From Pontibacter coccineus (GTDB taxonomy: Bacteria > Bacteroidota > Bacteroidia > Cytophagales > Hymenobacteraceae), in contig NZ_JAUOTN010000005.1 in the NCBI RefSeq assembly GCF_030546575.1, forward strand, positions 62,001 to 126,000: a stretch of 64,000 nucleotides of DNA, in the 5' to 3' direction. Position numbers and translations under genes: made by a program. Numbering within the stretch: the first letter of the stretch is position 1; each line of letters starts with the position of its first letter. Positions 45,572 to 53,544 of this stretch are shown piece after piece. A model generated the notes under the pieces. The model had not been told where the DNA came from. It ran no database searches and was given only the letters and a program-made list of their open reading frames with translations.

Positions 45572-46141
45572 TCAGAGTCTGGCTTTTGCTCTGCTTAAAG
45601 TGGAAGGGGAAAGGCCTAAGTAAGAGGCTGCCATTTTATTGGATACGCGCAACAAAAAATCAGGCTGGTGCCGGATGACCCATTTTACTTTTTCCAGCGC
45701 ATCAAACCCCTGAAAACCATAAATCCGCTTCTGGGCGGTGATGAAACCCAATTCCAGAATCTGTCTGTAGATGAATGCGAATTGGGGTACAGTGTCAACG
45801 AGGTGGTAAAAGTTGTGTCTGGAAATTCGGAGCAACTCGGACCTTTCAATGGTTTGCATGTATTCGTGGGCGGGAGTCTGTTCAATCAGGCTGGGCAGGG
45901 CAGTTCCGAACCCGCCTTCAAAAGCGAAGAACCTTGTTGTTTCACTCCCCTCTTTGTTGATGGTGTAAAGCCGGATGCAACCTTTGTTGACAAAATAGTA
46001 ATGCTGGCAAACGTCGCTGTAGTTCAGTAAAAGCTCGTTCCGCCTGGTTTTCACCGGCTCGAAGTGAGAGCAGATCATTTTCAGAGTCGCATCGTCTATA
46101 CTCGTTCTGCTCTTGATGAAGGCTTCTAAAAGGTTATACAT
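45572..46141 (-). CDS. Crp/Fnr-family transcriptional regulator
   Basis: 189 residues. An N-terminal cyclic-nucleotide-binding-like beta roll (FVNKGCIRLYTINKEGSETTRFF) in which the phosphate-binding RxS pattern is absent, a long dimer helix, and a C-terminal helix-turn-helix NKMAASYLGLSPSTLSRAKA. No N-terminal cysteine cluster for an Fe-S centre. This is the short Bacteroidota type that often regulates an adjacent stress or detoxification gene; the exported pair downstream on the same strand is the likely target. Confidence 0.85.
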   Translation of the reverse strand: MYNLLEAFIKSRTSIDDATLKMICSHFEPVKTRRNELLLNYSDVCQHYYFVNKGCIRLYTINKEGSETTRFFAFEGGFGTALPSLIEQTPAHEYMQTIERSELLRISRHNFYHLVDTVPQFAFIYRQILELGFITAQKRIYGFQGFDALEKVKWVIRHQPDFLLRVSNKMAASYLGLSPSTLSRAKARL

Positions 46142-46554
46142 GGTGTTTGTAGGTACGCGATTGACAAAAAGCGGAAAGTAAGGTATAGGCAGTCCAACTT
46201 GGATGGAAACCGCTCAGAAGCTTTAAAGTTTATGATTTCTTGCGCCACATGGCTATAAATGCGAGTGGAGATAAAGACAGTACGATAGCGGAAAGACCAA
46301 AACTAAGCAGTGTGAGGCGGGAAAAATTCTTCTTCCTAAACGGTATCTCCAAAAGTAAATATTTGCCGCGGCATCTCAAGCCCGATAGGCGGGAGACTGC
46401 TTTAGTATTCGAGTAGTGACCTAAGCATAAAAAATCCATCTCAGGTATACCTGAGGGGTTTTTCAGCAGACCGAAAGATCGGTCTTTATCCACAGGTATT
46501 TAGGTGCGAGTGTAACTTGCTAGAGGGTAGGAGAGAAAGTAGGTGACTTTTTTT
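46142..46554. other. Intergenic region with a doubtful minus-strand small frame
   Basis: A frame at 46230-46439 could encode about 69 residues ending in a single helix and LAFIAMWRKKS, but it has no recognised family and no supporting context. The region also holds a GGTATAG word (46182), the palindromic terminator at 46429 and a small hairpin GACCGAAAGATCGGTC near 46469-46484. Confidence 0.3.
46429..46463. terminator. Terminator-like hairpin built on CTCAGGTATACCTGAG
   Basis: Perfect 16-bp palindrome CTCAGGTATACCTGAG (46440-46455) flanked by AAAAAA..CC and GGG..TTTTT, so a nearly continuous stem bounded by A and T runs. It resembles the terminator at 43656. Confidence 0.65.
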
Positions 46555-46588
46555 AATCTATAAAGGATAAAGTTATCCTTTATAGATT
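46555..46588. promoter_or_regulatory. Perfect 34-bp palindromic operator upstream of ccoN
   Basis: Arms AATCTATAAAGGATAA (46555-46570) and TTATCCTTTATAGATT (46573-46588) separated by AG. A TACATTTA at 46596-46603 resembles the TAnnTTTG -7 element, which would put the palindrome over the -33 region. The size and symmetry fit an Rrf2- or Fnr-type dimer site; the Rrf2 gene at 51416 is the nearest candidate. The binding protein is an inference. Confidence 0.65.
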
Positions 46589-46631
46589 ATTTGCGTACAT
46601 TTAGGGCATAAGCACCTTAAAATTTGCTGAC

Positions 46632-48500
46632 ATGACGACACAAAGAAGTGGCAATAAAATCCCCAAAAATCGATCGAAGCTCTTTTACGTCATGCTGCTA
46701 ACAACTTCTAGCCTGTTTCCGTCTGCTGCCTACGCCCAATCCGGGAGCACCGGGGACGGCGGTCTTTTCAGTTTGCCGGGTATCCTCATCACCATCACGC
46801 TGCTGATCATACCTGTTGTCGCCGCCCTTTTTCTGCTGGTGGTGAAAGCAAACGCGCTCTTCCGGAACATCCAGAACAGAAAGGACTCCGAAGAGGCCAT
46901 CCGCTTTGCCGCCTACCTGAAATCACTGAATGTGGACCAACTGGGAGCGCTGCAAAAAGACAGGGAGCACCAGGTATATCACCTCAACAACCAGGAGCTC
47001 GCCGGGCCTTTTTCACCGGAAGACTCCAGGGGACTGTTAAGCAGCATAAACGAGCAGGCCAACATCCGTTTCATAGAAGCCAAGCGCAAAGCCATCGTCC
47101 GGCCTGGCATCGACCCGGCGCTATCCAGGCTCATCCTTTGGTTTCTGGGCACCGCCACTTTCTGGCTTGTCTTCGGTACATCGGTGGGTGAGTATGTCGG
47201 CATTAAGTTCGTAGCACCGGACGTGGACCAGGTGAGCTGGCTGAGTTTCGGCAGGTTGCGTCCGGTGCACACCAACGCGGTTTTCTGGGGCTGGTCCTCG
47301 CTGGCCATGTTGGGCCTGGGCTACTATGTGGTGCCGCGGGTAAGCAACATCCGGCTACACAGCTCGAAGAGCGGCTGGTGGTCGCTGATCCTCATCAATG
47401 CATCGGTCGTACTGGGCACTATCGCGCTGATGGCCGGCATCAACAATGGTGGCGGTGAGTACCGCGAGTACATCTGGCCCATCCAGTTGCTTTTCGGCAT
47501 CGGACTGGTGATCACCCTGGTCAATTACCTGAGAACGGTTGCTAACCGCAAAACGACAGAGATCTATGTATCGAACTGGTACATTGTGGCGGCTGTGATG
47601 TTTGCCATCGTGATTTCCATCGTAGCGTATGTGCCAAACTTTCAGAACGGACTCGGCGAGACCATCATACAGGGTTATTATATGCACCAGGGCGTGGGCA
47701 TGTGGTTCATGCTCTTCACGCTTGGTCTGGTGTACTATTACCTGCCCCAACAGCTCAACAAGCCCATTTACTCCTACAGCCTCGGCATCCTTGCCTTCTG
47801 GTCGCAGATATTCTTTTATACTTTGATAGGCACGCATCACTTCGTATTCAGCGCCATCCCCTGGTCGTTGCAGACGGTAGCGATTGTGGGCAGCGCGGGT
47901 ATGATCATACCTGTCGTATCAGGCACTACTAATTTCCTGATGACCTTCCGGGGGGCATGGCATAAAGTAGCGGGCAGCTATACCCTGCCTTTCTTTATTG
48001 TGGGCATCATCTTCTATTTCACGGGTTCGCTGCAGGGCACGGCAGAGGCTTTCCGCAGCACCAACCTGATCTGGCACTTTACCGACTTCACGGTGGCCCA
48101 CTCGCACCTGACCATGTACGGTATCATCGCCTTCTTTCTGTGGGGTGGTATCTATGCCATTGTGCCGCGGCTTACGCGCCAGGAGCCGCCACAGATCACG
48201 GTGGGCATTCACTTCTGGATGGCCTTTATCGGGATGATGTTCTATACTGTTCCGCTGATGTGGGGTGGCACCATGCGTGGTCTGATGTGGATGGAAGGGC
48301 TACCCTTTATTGAAAGTGTGACCATGATGGGTCCCTACTGGTTGTGGCGTGCCATTGGCGGTTCACTGATGTGGGTATCGCACCTGGTGTTTGCCTATAA
48401 CATGTATAATATGATAAACCCACGCAAAACAGTAAATATCAACGACACCGCCATCAAGAAACTCCATGCGAACGAACTGGTGGACATCCACGATAAATGA
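46632..48500 (+). CDS. ccoN: cbb3-type cytochrome c oxidase subunit I with N-terminal extension
   Basis: 622 residues; the catalytic core starts near residue 165. Before it lie a signal-like segment (ending AYAQ), a membrane helix (48-75) and a soluble piece, an extension of about 150 residues beyond classical CcoN. Core ligands are visible: low-spin haem H213 (RPVHTNAVFWGW), the CuB region GTHHFVFSAIPW, and the two haem histidines in DFTVAHSHLTMYG. It reduces oxygen at low concentration and pumps protons. The palindrome at 46555 precedes it. The start is the ATG at 46632; ATGs further in would remove the leader. Confidence 0.96.
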   Translation: MTTQRSGNKIPKNRSKLFYVMLLTTSSLFPSAAYAQSGSTGDGGLFSLPGILITITLLIIPVVAALFLLVVKANALFRNIQNRKDSEEAIRFAAYLKSLNVDQLGALQKDREHQVYHLNNQELAGPFSPEDSRGLLSSINEQANIRFIEAKRKAIVRPGIDPALSRLILWFLGTATFWLVFGTSVGEYVGIKFVAPDVDQVSWLSFGRLRPVHTNAVFWGWSSLAMLGLGYYVVPRVSNIRLHSSKSGWWSLILINASVVLGTIALMAGINNGGGEYREYIWPIQLLFGIGLVITLVNYLRTVANRKTTEIYVSNWYIVAAVMFAIVISIVAYVPNFQNGLGETIIQGYYMHQGVGMWFMLFTLGLVYYYLPQQLNKPIYSYSLGILAFWSQIFFYTLIGTHHFVFSAIPWSLQTVAIVGSAGMIIPVVSGTTNFLMTFRGAWHKVAGSYTLPFFIVGIIFYFTGSLQGTAEAFRSTNLIWHFTDFTVAHSHLTMYGIIAFFLWGGIYAIVPRLTRQEPPQITVGIHFWMAFIGMMFYTVPLMWGGTMRGLMWMEGLPFIESVTMMGPYWLWRAIGGSLMWVSHLVFAYNMYNMINPRKTVNINDTAIKKLHANELVDIHDK

Positions 48501-48563
48501 AACTCTTCTACGAAGGTATAACCCATGAAATTCCTAACAGTTGCTCTTTAGCACTTACAGCAT

Positions 48564-49577
48564 ATGATGGACTTTTTTAACGACTATAGAAAACTATATC
48601 TGAGTGCACTTGGCTTGTTTGTCTTGCTCACTATACTGGTTGCCATCATGCCCGCCATCAGCAACCAGAACAACAACAGCCCGCTGCCAACCGAAGAGGC
48701 TCTGAGTGATGCCGCCCTGGAGGGCAAGGCAATCTACGTAGCCAACGGCTGCGTGGCCTGCCATACTCAGCAGGTGCGCAACCTTGATATGGACAAAATG
48801 TGGGGCAAGCGACCAAGCATCGCGGCAGATTATGCGGATGAAGAACGCACCGATCTATGGCGCAATACTGCCACCCTGATGGGGACGGAACGCACCGGCC
48901 CTGACTTAACAGATATAGGCAACCGCCAGCCAAGCGCCGAATGGAATCTGCTGCATTTGTACCAGCCACGCGCCGTAGTAGAGGAGTCGGTTATGCCGGC
49001 TTACCAGTGGTTGTTTGAGGAGAAAGCTGAGTTGGAGGAAGGCGATGTGGAGGTCCCGGTGCCCGATGCTTTCCGGAAGGGAGTGATAGGCAAGATTGTG
49101 GCCACCAAAGTTGCCCTGAACCTGGTAGCTTACCTGCAGTCGCTGAAGCAGGCACAATTGCCCGAAGCTATACCTGCGCCTGAATTCCTCTACAAACGGG
49201 AAGCGAAAACTACCGCGACAGCAGGCGGAGGAGGAGACCTGGGGCTGGACGGTGCTGCGCTTTATGCGGCTAATTGCCAGAGCTGTCACCAAGCCAGCGG
49301 CGCGGGCCTGAAAGGAGCTTTTCCACCCCTGAAAGGTAGCCAGATTGTGCTGGACGATAATCCGGAGGTGCTGATTGATATAGTGATGAACGGCTACGAT
49401 GCCCGGCCGGAGTTTGCGTCCATGCCGGCTATTGGAACAAACATGAACTTATCAGCGGCCGAGGTTGCCGCCATCATCAACCACGAGCGCAGCAGTTGGG
49501 GCAATAGTGCACGAAAAGTACCGGTGGATGAAGTACAGAAGATCATGGATCTTCTCAAACAGACAGCTAAAAAGTAA
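48564..49577 (+). CDS. ccoO: CcoO fused to a C-terminal cytochrome c domain
   Basis: 337 residues. One N-terminal anchor helix (about 10-30), a CcoO-type domain with haem motif CVACH (63-67), then after a Gly-rich linker (GGGGDLG) a second class I cytochrome c domain with CQSCH (238-242) and a methionine ligand in the region FASMPAIG. The fused domain probably replaces the separate CcoP subunit, which is absent from the operon; this layout is seen in Bacteroidota. Two ATGs in tandem can serve as start. Confidence 0.93.
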   Translation: MMDFFNDYRKLYLSALGLFVLLTILVAIMPAISNQNNNSPLPTEEALSDAALEGKAIYVANGCVACHTQQVRNLDMDKMWGKRPSIAADYADEERTDLWRNTATLMGTERTGPDLTDIGNRQPSAEWNLLHLYQPRAVVEESVMPAYQWLFEEKAELEEGDVEVPVPDAFRKGVIGKIVATKVALNLVAYLQSLKQAQLPEAIPAPEFLYKREAKTTATAGGGGDLGLDGAALYAANCQSCHQASGAGLKGAFPPLKGSQIVLDDNPEVLIDIVMNGYDARPEFASMPAIGTNMNLSAAEVAAIINHERSSWGNSARKVPVDEVQKIMDLLKQTAKK

Positions 49578-49875
49578 ATGGTACATGTCCGAAGCAATGC
49601 CAGACCCAATGCTACCGGAACTGCTGACTGCTACGCCGTTTGAAGGCCGGCTGTTGGCTATAAGCCTTGCCCGGAAAGCGATCTGAGACAGGCAACCGGA
49701 CGTTGGACTGAAGCAGAAGCAAATTGCTTGTTGTGTTTTTAAGCCGGCTAATGGAAAAAAGGCTGCAACCCGAAAAGAAGCCGCATGTTGTAAAGCATGC
49801 GCCCGGAGAATGTTTCAGGAGATAGCAAAGGCAAACAATTACTGGAGAACAAAAGATTAAAAGAAGAATTGACCT
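49578..49875. other. 298-bp spacer in the cbb3 cluster with an ATG-less Cys-rich frame
   Basis: From 49708 to 49860 a 50-codon plus-strand frame reads LKQKQIACCVFKPANGKK, then AACCKACARRMFQ, and stops 15 bp before the next gene. It has five cysteines but only a CTG at its start. Whether it is translated is uncertain. A 33-codon frame at 49585-49686 is no better supported. Confidence 0.25.
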
Positions 49876-50133
49876 ATGAAAACATTCCTGCTAACGGTTC
49901 TCGCCTCACTTCTTAGCCTAACAGCTTTTGCCTGCCCGGTGTGTGAGAAGCAGCAGCCAAAGGTGCTGCAGGGCATCAGCCACGGGGCCGGTCCGCAAAG
50001 TGACTGGGACTACGTTCTTGTCTGGGCCACGGTGATCATTGTGGTGCTTTGTCTGTTTTTTAGCATAAAATGGCTGGCCCGTCCCGGCGAAAAAGGTGAG
50101 GACCACATCAAAAGAACAGTATTAGATTTCTGA
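49876..50133 (+). CDS. Small membrane protein of Bacteroidota cbb3 clusters
   Basis: 85 residues: signal peptide (MKTFLLTVLASLLSLTAFA), then a mature N-terminus CPVCEKQQPKVLQGISHGAG with a C-x-x-C pair, one membrane helix (VLVWATVIIVVLCLFFSI) and a short basic tail. I know the CPVCEKQQPK pattern only from proteins next to ccoNO in related genomes. The CxxC on the periplasmic side suggests metal or haem handling, but no function is established. It is followed by the next gene after 4 bp. Confidence 0.8.
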   Translation: MKTFLLTVLASLLSLTAFACPVCEKQQPKVLQGISHGAGPQSDWDYVLVWATVIIVVLCLFFSIKWLARPGEKGEDHIKRTVLDF

Positions 50134-50137
50134 CAGA

Positions 50138-50539
50138 ATGGAAGACAAAAGCTCTGTAATAATTTTTGTAGATGACGATCCGCAGCCAGTCGGCTCCTTC
50201 AGATCACCCATCAACTTCGAGCTGGATACCCGGAAACTGGTGGATGGAGAACACACCCTGCGTATTGTCAGCAAAGACCCGTCCGGCAAAGAAGGTATTC
50301 GTAAGATTCCATTTGTAGTACGCAATGGCCCGGACATTAACGTGGAAGGCCTATCTGAGAACGAAGTAGTAGACGGCGTGCTGCCCATTATGGTGAGCGC
50401 CTATGGCAAAGGAGATCAGAAAGTGTTCCTGATCGAAGGCAGTGAAACTCCACGGAGTATACCTAACTGGGTCTGGATCCTGCACATCGTATTTGGCGGC
50501 TGGGCATTGTATTACCTGATCACACAATTTACAATATAA
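50138..50539 (+). CDS. Tail-anchored protein with an Ig-like domain in the cbb3 operon
   Basis: 133 residues. A beta-rich domain (SSVIIFVDDDPQPVGSFRSP, HTLRIVSKDPSGKEGIRKI) that resembles an Ig/bacterial-Ig fold is followed by a linker and a single C-terminal helix (IPNWVWILHIVFGGWALYYL). No cysteine-haem motif. It is 4 bp after the preceding gene and 2 bp before the globin gene, so it belongs to the same transcript. Probably an accessory subunit or assembly factor of the oxidase; function unknown. Confidence 0.72.
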   Translation: MEDKSSVIIFVDDDPQPVGSFRSPINFELDTRKLVDGEHTLRIVSKDPSGKEGIRKIPFVVRNGPDINVEGLSENEVVDGVLPIMVSAYGKGDQKVFLIEGSETPRSIPNWVWILHIVFGGWALYYLITQFTI

Positions 50540-50541
50540 AG

Positions 50542-50937
50542 ATGACGACAAAACATGATATAACCGGACTGGAGGATATAAAGGTATTGGTAGACGAGTT
50601 CTATACCTTGGTTCGTAACGACGAACTGCTGGCGCCCATTTTCCTTTTCAGGCTCAACACCTACTGGAAGCCGCACCTGGAAAAGATGTATACCTTCTGG
50701 AACGCTGCGCTGTTCGGTGTAAAAGGCTATACCGGTAACCCTTTTGCTAAGCACGCGACCATGCCCGTAGATGGGGAGCATTTTGAGCGCTGGCTCTCAC
50801 TTTTCATAAGCACAGTGGATACTTACTTTGAAGGCCCGATGGCTGAGGAAGCTAAGAAAAGGGCGCTGATCATGGCAACTAATTTTGAAAGGCGTATAGA
50901 CGGGCTAAAGGGAACCGATACAATAACATTGGTATAG
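50542..50937 (+). CDS. Group III truncated haemoglobin
   Basis: 131 residues. The two-over-two globin pattern is clear: IKVLVDEFYTLVRNDELLAPIF, HLEKMYTFWNAALFG, YTGNPFAKHATMPVD (the proximal histidine region, F8), and FERWLSLFISTVDTYF. Group III members are small cytosolic haem proteins linked to oxygen or NO chemistry in microaerobic bacteria, which agrees with the oxidase upstream. Its stop codon is the TAG of a GGTATAG word at 50931-50937. Confidence 0.93.
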   Translation: MTTKHDITGLEDIKVLVDEFYTLVRNDELLAPIFLFRLNTYWKPHLEKMYTFWNAALFGVKGYTGNPFAKHATMPVDGEHFERWLSLFISTVDTYFEGPMAEEAKKRALIMATNFERRIDGLKGTDTITLV

Positions 50938-50978
50938 AGGACAGTTAGTGTTTATTGATAAGCTCTAATGAAGATGAA

Positions 50979-51284
50979 ATGGAGATGAAAGAAATTCATG
51001 CCAATGCTGCTTACAAAGTTTTGAGCGTTAGCTTAGCCAAAGGAGAGGAGATGCCGCGGCATTATGCTACGTCAGATGCATGCCTGGTTATAAGAGAAGG
51101 CAAAGGAATGCTGAAACTTCAGGAAAGGGAAGTTGTACTGGAAGCAGGGGCTACTTTGGTTATTCCGGCCAATGAGCCGCACAGTTTGCAAATTCAGGAA
51201 AACTTTGCTGCCACAGTTATTTTAGCTGCCGGTGCGCAGATAAATTTCCTCACCAGCCAGCCTTCCGGAAGTGAATCAGGATAG
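50979..51284 (+). CDS. Small cupin-domain protein
   Basis: 101 residues from the ATG at 50979 (MEMKEIHA); a TTG 24 bp upstream would extend it. A single cupin fold: HYATSDACLVIREGKGMLKL and VLEAGATLVIPANEPHSLQI, with one of the usual metal histidines at each end (MPRHYATS, EPHSL). The function of such one-domain cupins is unknown. Located between the globin and the Rrf2 regulator, it may sense or bind a small ligand in the low-oxygen response. A related cupin module is fused in the gene at 52162. Confidence 0.82.
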   Translation: MEMKEIHANAAYKVLSVSLAKGEEMPRHYATSDACLVIREGKGMLKLQEREVVLEAGATLVIPANEPHSLQIQENFAATVILAAGAQINFLTSQPSGSESG

Positions 51285-51415
51285 TAACCAAAACATTGCT
51301 GCAGTATTACGAGCAGGTATAGGTCATAGCCAGCAGTAGGTACATGAAGTTTTCTGCCCTTTATTAGGTAGTTATACTTTATGTTTGCAGCAGAACACTT
51401 AAAAGGGGACAGCAT

Positions 51416-51865
51416 ATGATTTCCAAGTCGTGCAAATATGGCATCAGGGCGGCCGTTTATATCGCCTCGAAAGCTAGTGAAGGAGTGAAGCTAAATGTGA
51501 AAGCTATAGCAAAAGAGATAGATGCACCCGAAGCCTTTACAGCAAAGATTCTGCAAATCCTCAACAAGCACCGGATCATTACTTCTTTAAAAGGACCCTA
51601 CGGTGGTTTTTTCATCGATGAATACCAGTTGGAGCAACCTGTCATCAATATCGTTAATGCCATAGACGGAATGTCGGTTTTCTGGGAATGCGGACTGGGT
51701 TTGAAGAAATGCTCCGAAACCCACCCGTGCCCCATGCACGACAAATTTAAAGTGGCACGCGAGTCCTTACGGGATGTGTTTCAGAATACGACCATAGAGC
51801 AACTGGCAAAGGAGTTGAAGGAAGGTACTTCCTTTATCAAGAACCTTTCGCAAGACATTTCCTAA
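51416..51865 (+). CDS. Rrf2-family regulator with three conserved cysteines
   Basis: 149 residues. Winged helix at the N-terminus (MISKSCKYGIRAAVYIAS, LNVKAIAKEIDAPEAFTAKI, SLKGPYGGFF) followed by the dimer helix. The Fe-S cluster loop has C92, C99 and C105 in the arrangement W-E-C...KKC...HPC, as in NsrR/IscR/RirA-type sensors of NO, oxygen or iron. Together with the truncated haemoglobin and the high-affinity oxidase it probably regulates this module, and the 34-bp palindrome at 46555 is its natural candidate site. This link is inference. Confidence 0.92.
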   Translation: MISKSCKYGIRAAVYIASKASEGVKLNVKAIAKEIDAPEAFTAKILQILNKHRIITSLKGPYGGFFIDEYQLEQPVINIVNAIDGMSVFWECGLGLKKCSETHPCPMHDKFKVARESLRDVFQNTTIEQLAKELKEGTSFIKNLSQDIS

Positions 51866-52161
51866 GCAGAAGCTAAGGCAGGGTAATGTCGAGCAGGAAC
51901 AAAAGAAGATTCAATACTCTCGTGCAGCAAGCCGAATAGAAAAAGTGCATGCGTAGAGGGAAATGCACACGCGGCAACTCTTAATCGGAAATACGGCAAT
52001 TTGAAGCCCCAGTAAGCGTATTGCCTATAGGTAGTTTGCATCAAAGACTTTGGGAATAACCTTATGCAGAAGGTTTCCATATACATCAGGTATACGACCA
52101 AGAGTATGACGCATTGAAATACATTGCGGGGATATTCTCTTCATCACAAGACTTAATTCCT
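51866..52161. other. 296-bp spacer without a convincing gene
   Basis: A minus-strand frame of 79 codons spans most of it but has no recognisable domain. A single CAGGTATAC word lies near 52088. No promoter elements are clear. Confidence 0.5.
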
Positions 52162-52902
52162 ATGGATACCATGACCACCGTTTCAGAAATATTGGACAAG
52201 CTCAAGAAGGAAGGCTACAACATCGACTTTAACCTGGATGACAACTGCCTGGTTTGCCATGGTAACTCACTGAGAGTATTTCCTGATGAGTTTGTGGTAG
52301 ATAAGCATTTCCGCTTCGAAGGTATTTCGGACCCGGGCGACGCTGCCGTGGTGTATGCCATATCATCAAGTAAGCACGATGTGAAGGGTACACTGGTAGA
52401 CGGCTACGGTATATACAGCGAAGAGATGACCAGTGACCTTATAAAGGCGTTGAAGGAGAAAGTTTCTGAAGTACCTGTTGAAAAGCAGCAGGCTGCCCCG
52501 GGTGCAAAATTTAACGAAGCAACACCACAACGACCGGAAGGAGACCGCCCGCTGGATGCGCCCCTGGTAGAGATGGATCTCAGCTCCTTCAGAAGACAAA
52601 TCAAAGAAGAACAAGCCTGGCAAAACAGCGACCGTAACTCCATTACCATCTTCAAGACAAATAGCCTCCGCCTTGTGCTCATTGGCCTGCACCAGGGCGC
52701 AGAAATGAAATCTCATACGGCCCCCGGCATCATAAGTGTGCAGGTGCTGGAGGGGCAGATCAGATTCAAAACGGAGCAGCAAACTGCCGAACTGGCAGAG
52801 GGGCAGATGCTGGCGCTTCATGCCGGTATTCCGCACAGCGTTTTGGCCATGGAGGAGTCTGTTTTTTTGCTGACTCTCGCAATTTCCAAACCAGGGAAAT
52901 AA
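52162..52902 (+). CDS. Fusion of a small PRPP-synthetase-like domain and a cupin
   Basis: 246 residues from the ATG at 52162 (MDTMTTVSEILDKL); a TTG start 48 bp upstream is possible. Residues 1 to about 105 match a short Bacteroidota family that databases often call phosphoribosylpyrophosphate synthetase: YNIDFNLDDNCLVCHG, FRFEGISDPGDAAVVYAISS, GTLVDGYGIYSE. It has no known enzymatic motif. After a charged linker (about 110-150) comes a cupin domain (about 165-246): SLRLVLIGLHQGAEMKSHTA, ALHAGIPHSVLA. Separate versions of each domain are common; the fusion looks unusual. Adjacent to the low-oxygen module. Confidence 0.78.
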   Translation: MDTMTTVSEILDKLKKEGYNIDFNLDDNCLVCHGNSLRVFPDEFVVDKHFRFEGISDPGDAAVVYAISSSKHDVKGTLVDGYGIYSEEMTSDLIKALKEKVSEVPVEKQQAAPGAKFNEATPQRPEGDRPLDAPLVEMDLSSFRRQIKEEQAWQNSDRNSITIFKTNSLRLVLIGLHQGAEMKSHTAPGIISVQVLEGQIRFKTEQQTAELAEGQMLALHAGIPHSVLAMEESVFLLTLAISKPGK

Positions 52903-52960
52903 TGTCCTGAACGTTGGCCCCGAATCGTTTAGTATCCTATTACCATCAATCCGAATTTCT

Positions 52961-53179
52961 ATGAAGCAAGCATTTAAAACCGGTGACCATGTTACCTGGA
53001 ACTCAGAGGCCGGCAATGTCTCCGGCACCATCATCAAAGTACACACGTCTGATTTTGACTACAAAGGCCATACGCACCGCGCCAGTAAAGAAGATCCGCA
53101 ATACGAAATTAAGAGCGACAAGACAGACCATATAGCGGCGCACAAAGGCTCTGCCCTTTCCAAGTCTAAGAAAGCCTAG
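52961..53179 (+). CDS. DUF2945/HVA1 TUDOR-domain small protein
   Basis: 72 residues: FKTGDHVTWNSEAGNVSGTI, DYKGHTHRASKEDPQYEIKS, HKGSALSKSKK. This matches the DUF2945 (hypervirulence-associated TUDOR) family of small basic proteins whose function is unclear. It stands 58 bp after the cupin fusion and could be in the same transcript. Confidence 0.85.
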   Translation: MKQAFKTGDHVTWNSEAGNVSGTIIKVHTSDFDYKGHTHRASKEDPQYEIKSDKTDHIAAHKGSALSKSKKA

Positions 53180-53500
53180 CGACTGTTCAGCCTTTGTAGC
53201 AAAAAGTATAAAGGTATTCGACAGGCAGAAGAATCTTATAGGGCAGAAAGCAAAAATACCATTTGGACCTTTGGCCATGCTACATGAAGTCCGGAGGAAT
53301 TTGTGGCAGTGCTAAAGTCATTTTAGATTGAGATGCCGGTAGATGTAGGTCGGCATCATAGCTCTAAAAAGTACCCTCATTTCAATGTACTAGCTTTTGA
53401 GACCTGCTCAACAAATCTGGAATGCTATACTTGATTGAGCATGAGCCTGGCGGCCGCAGTTTTGCCAGACCTAAAGGAAGAAAAGCAATTTTAGCGAACA
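53180..53500. other. Intergenic stretch with no gene seen
   Basis: About 320 bp between the DUF2945 gene and the tRNA-Glu terminator. No convincing frame, RNA or repeat was recognised. Confidence 0.5.
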
Positions 53501-53537
53501 AAAAAAGCCGCTCCATTTTATATGAAGCGGCTTTTTT
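53501..53537 (-). terminator. Terminator of the tRNA-Glu transcript
   Basis: Arms AAAAAAGCCGCTCCAT (53501-53516) and ATGAAGCGGCTTTTTT (53522-53537) with one mismatch. It lies 7 bp beyond the tRNA 3' end on the minus strand. The GCCGCT arms are the same as in the terminator at 43656. Confidence 0.88.
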
Positions 53538-53544
53538 AATTTTG

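Noticed and set aside
51862-52101. A 79-codon minus-strand frame after the Rrf2 gene
   Set aside because: No similarity or context; the plus-strand neighbours explain the region.
53505-53540. Possible riboswitch next to tRNA-Glu
   Set aside because: The structure is a simple A/T-bounded hairpin and fits a terminator of the tRNA transcript.
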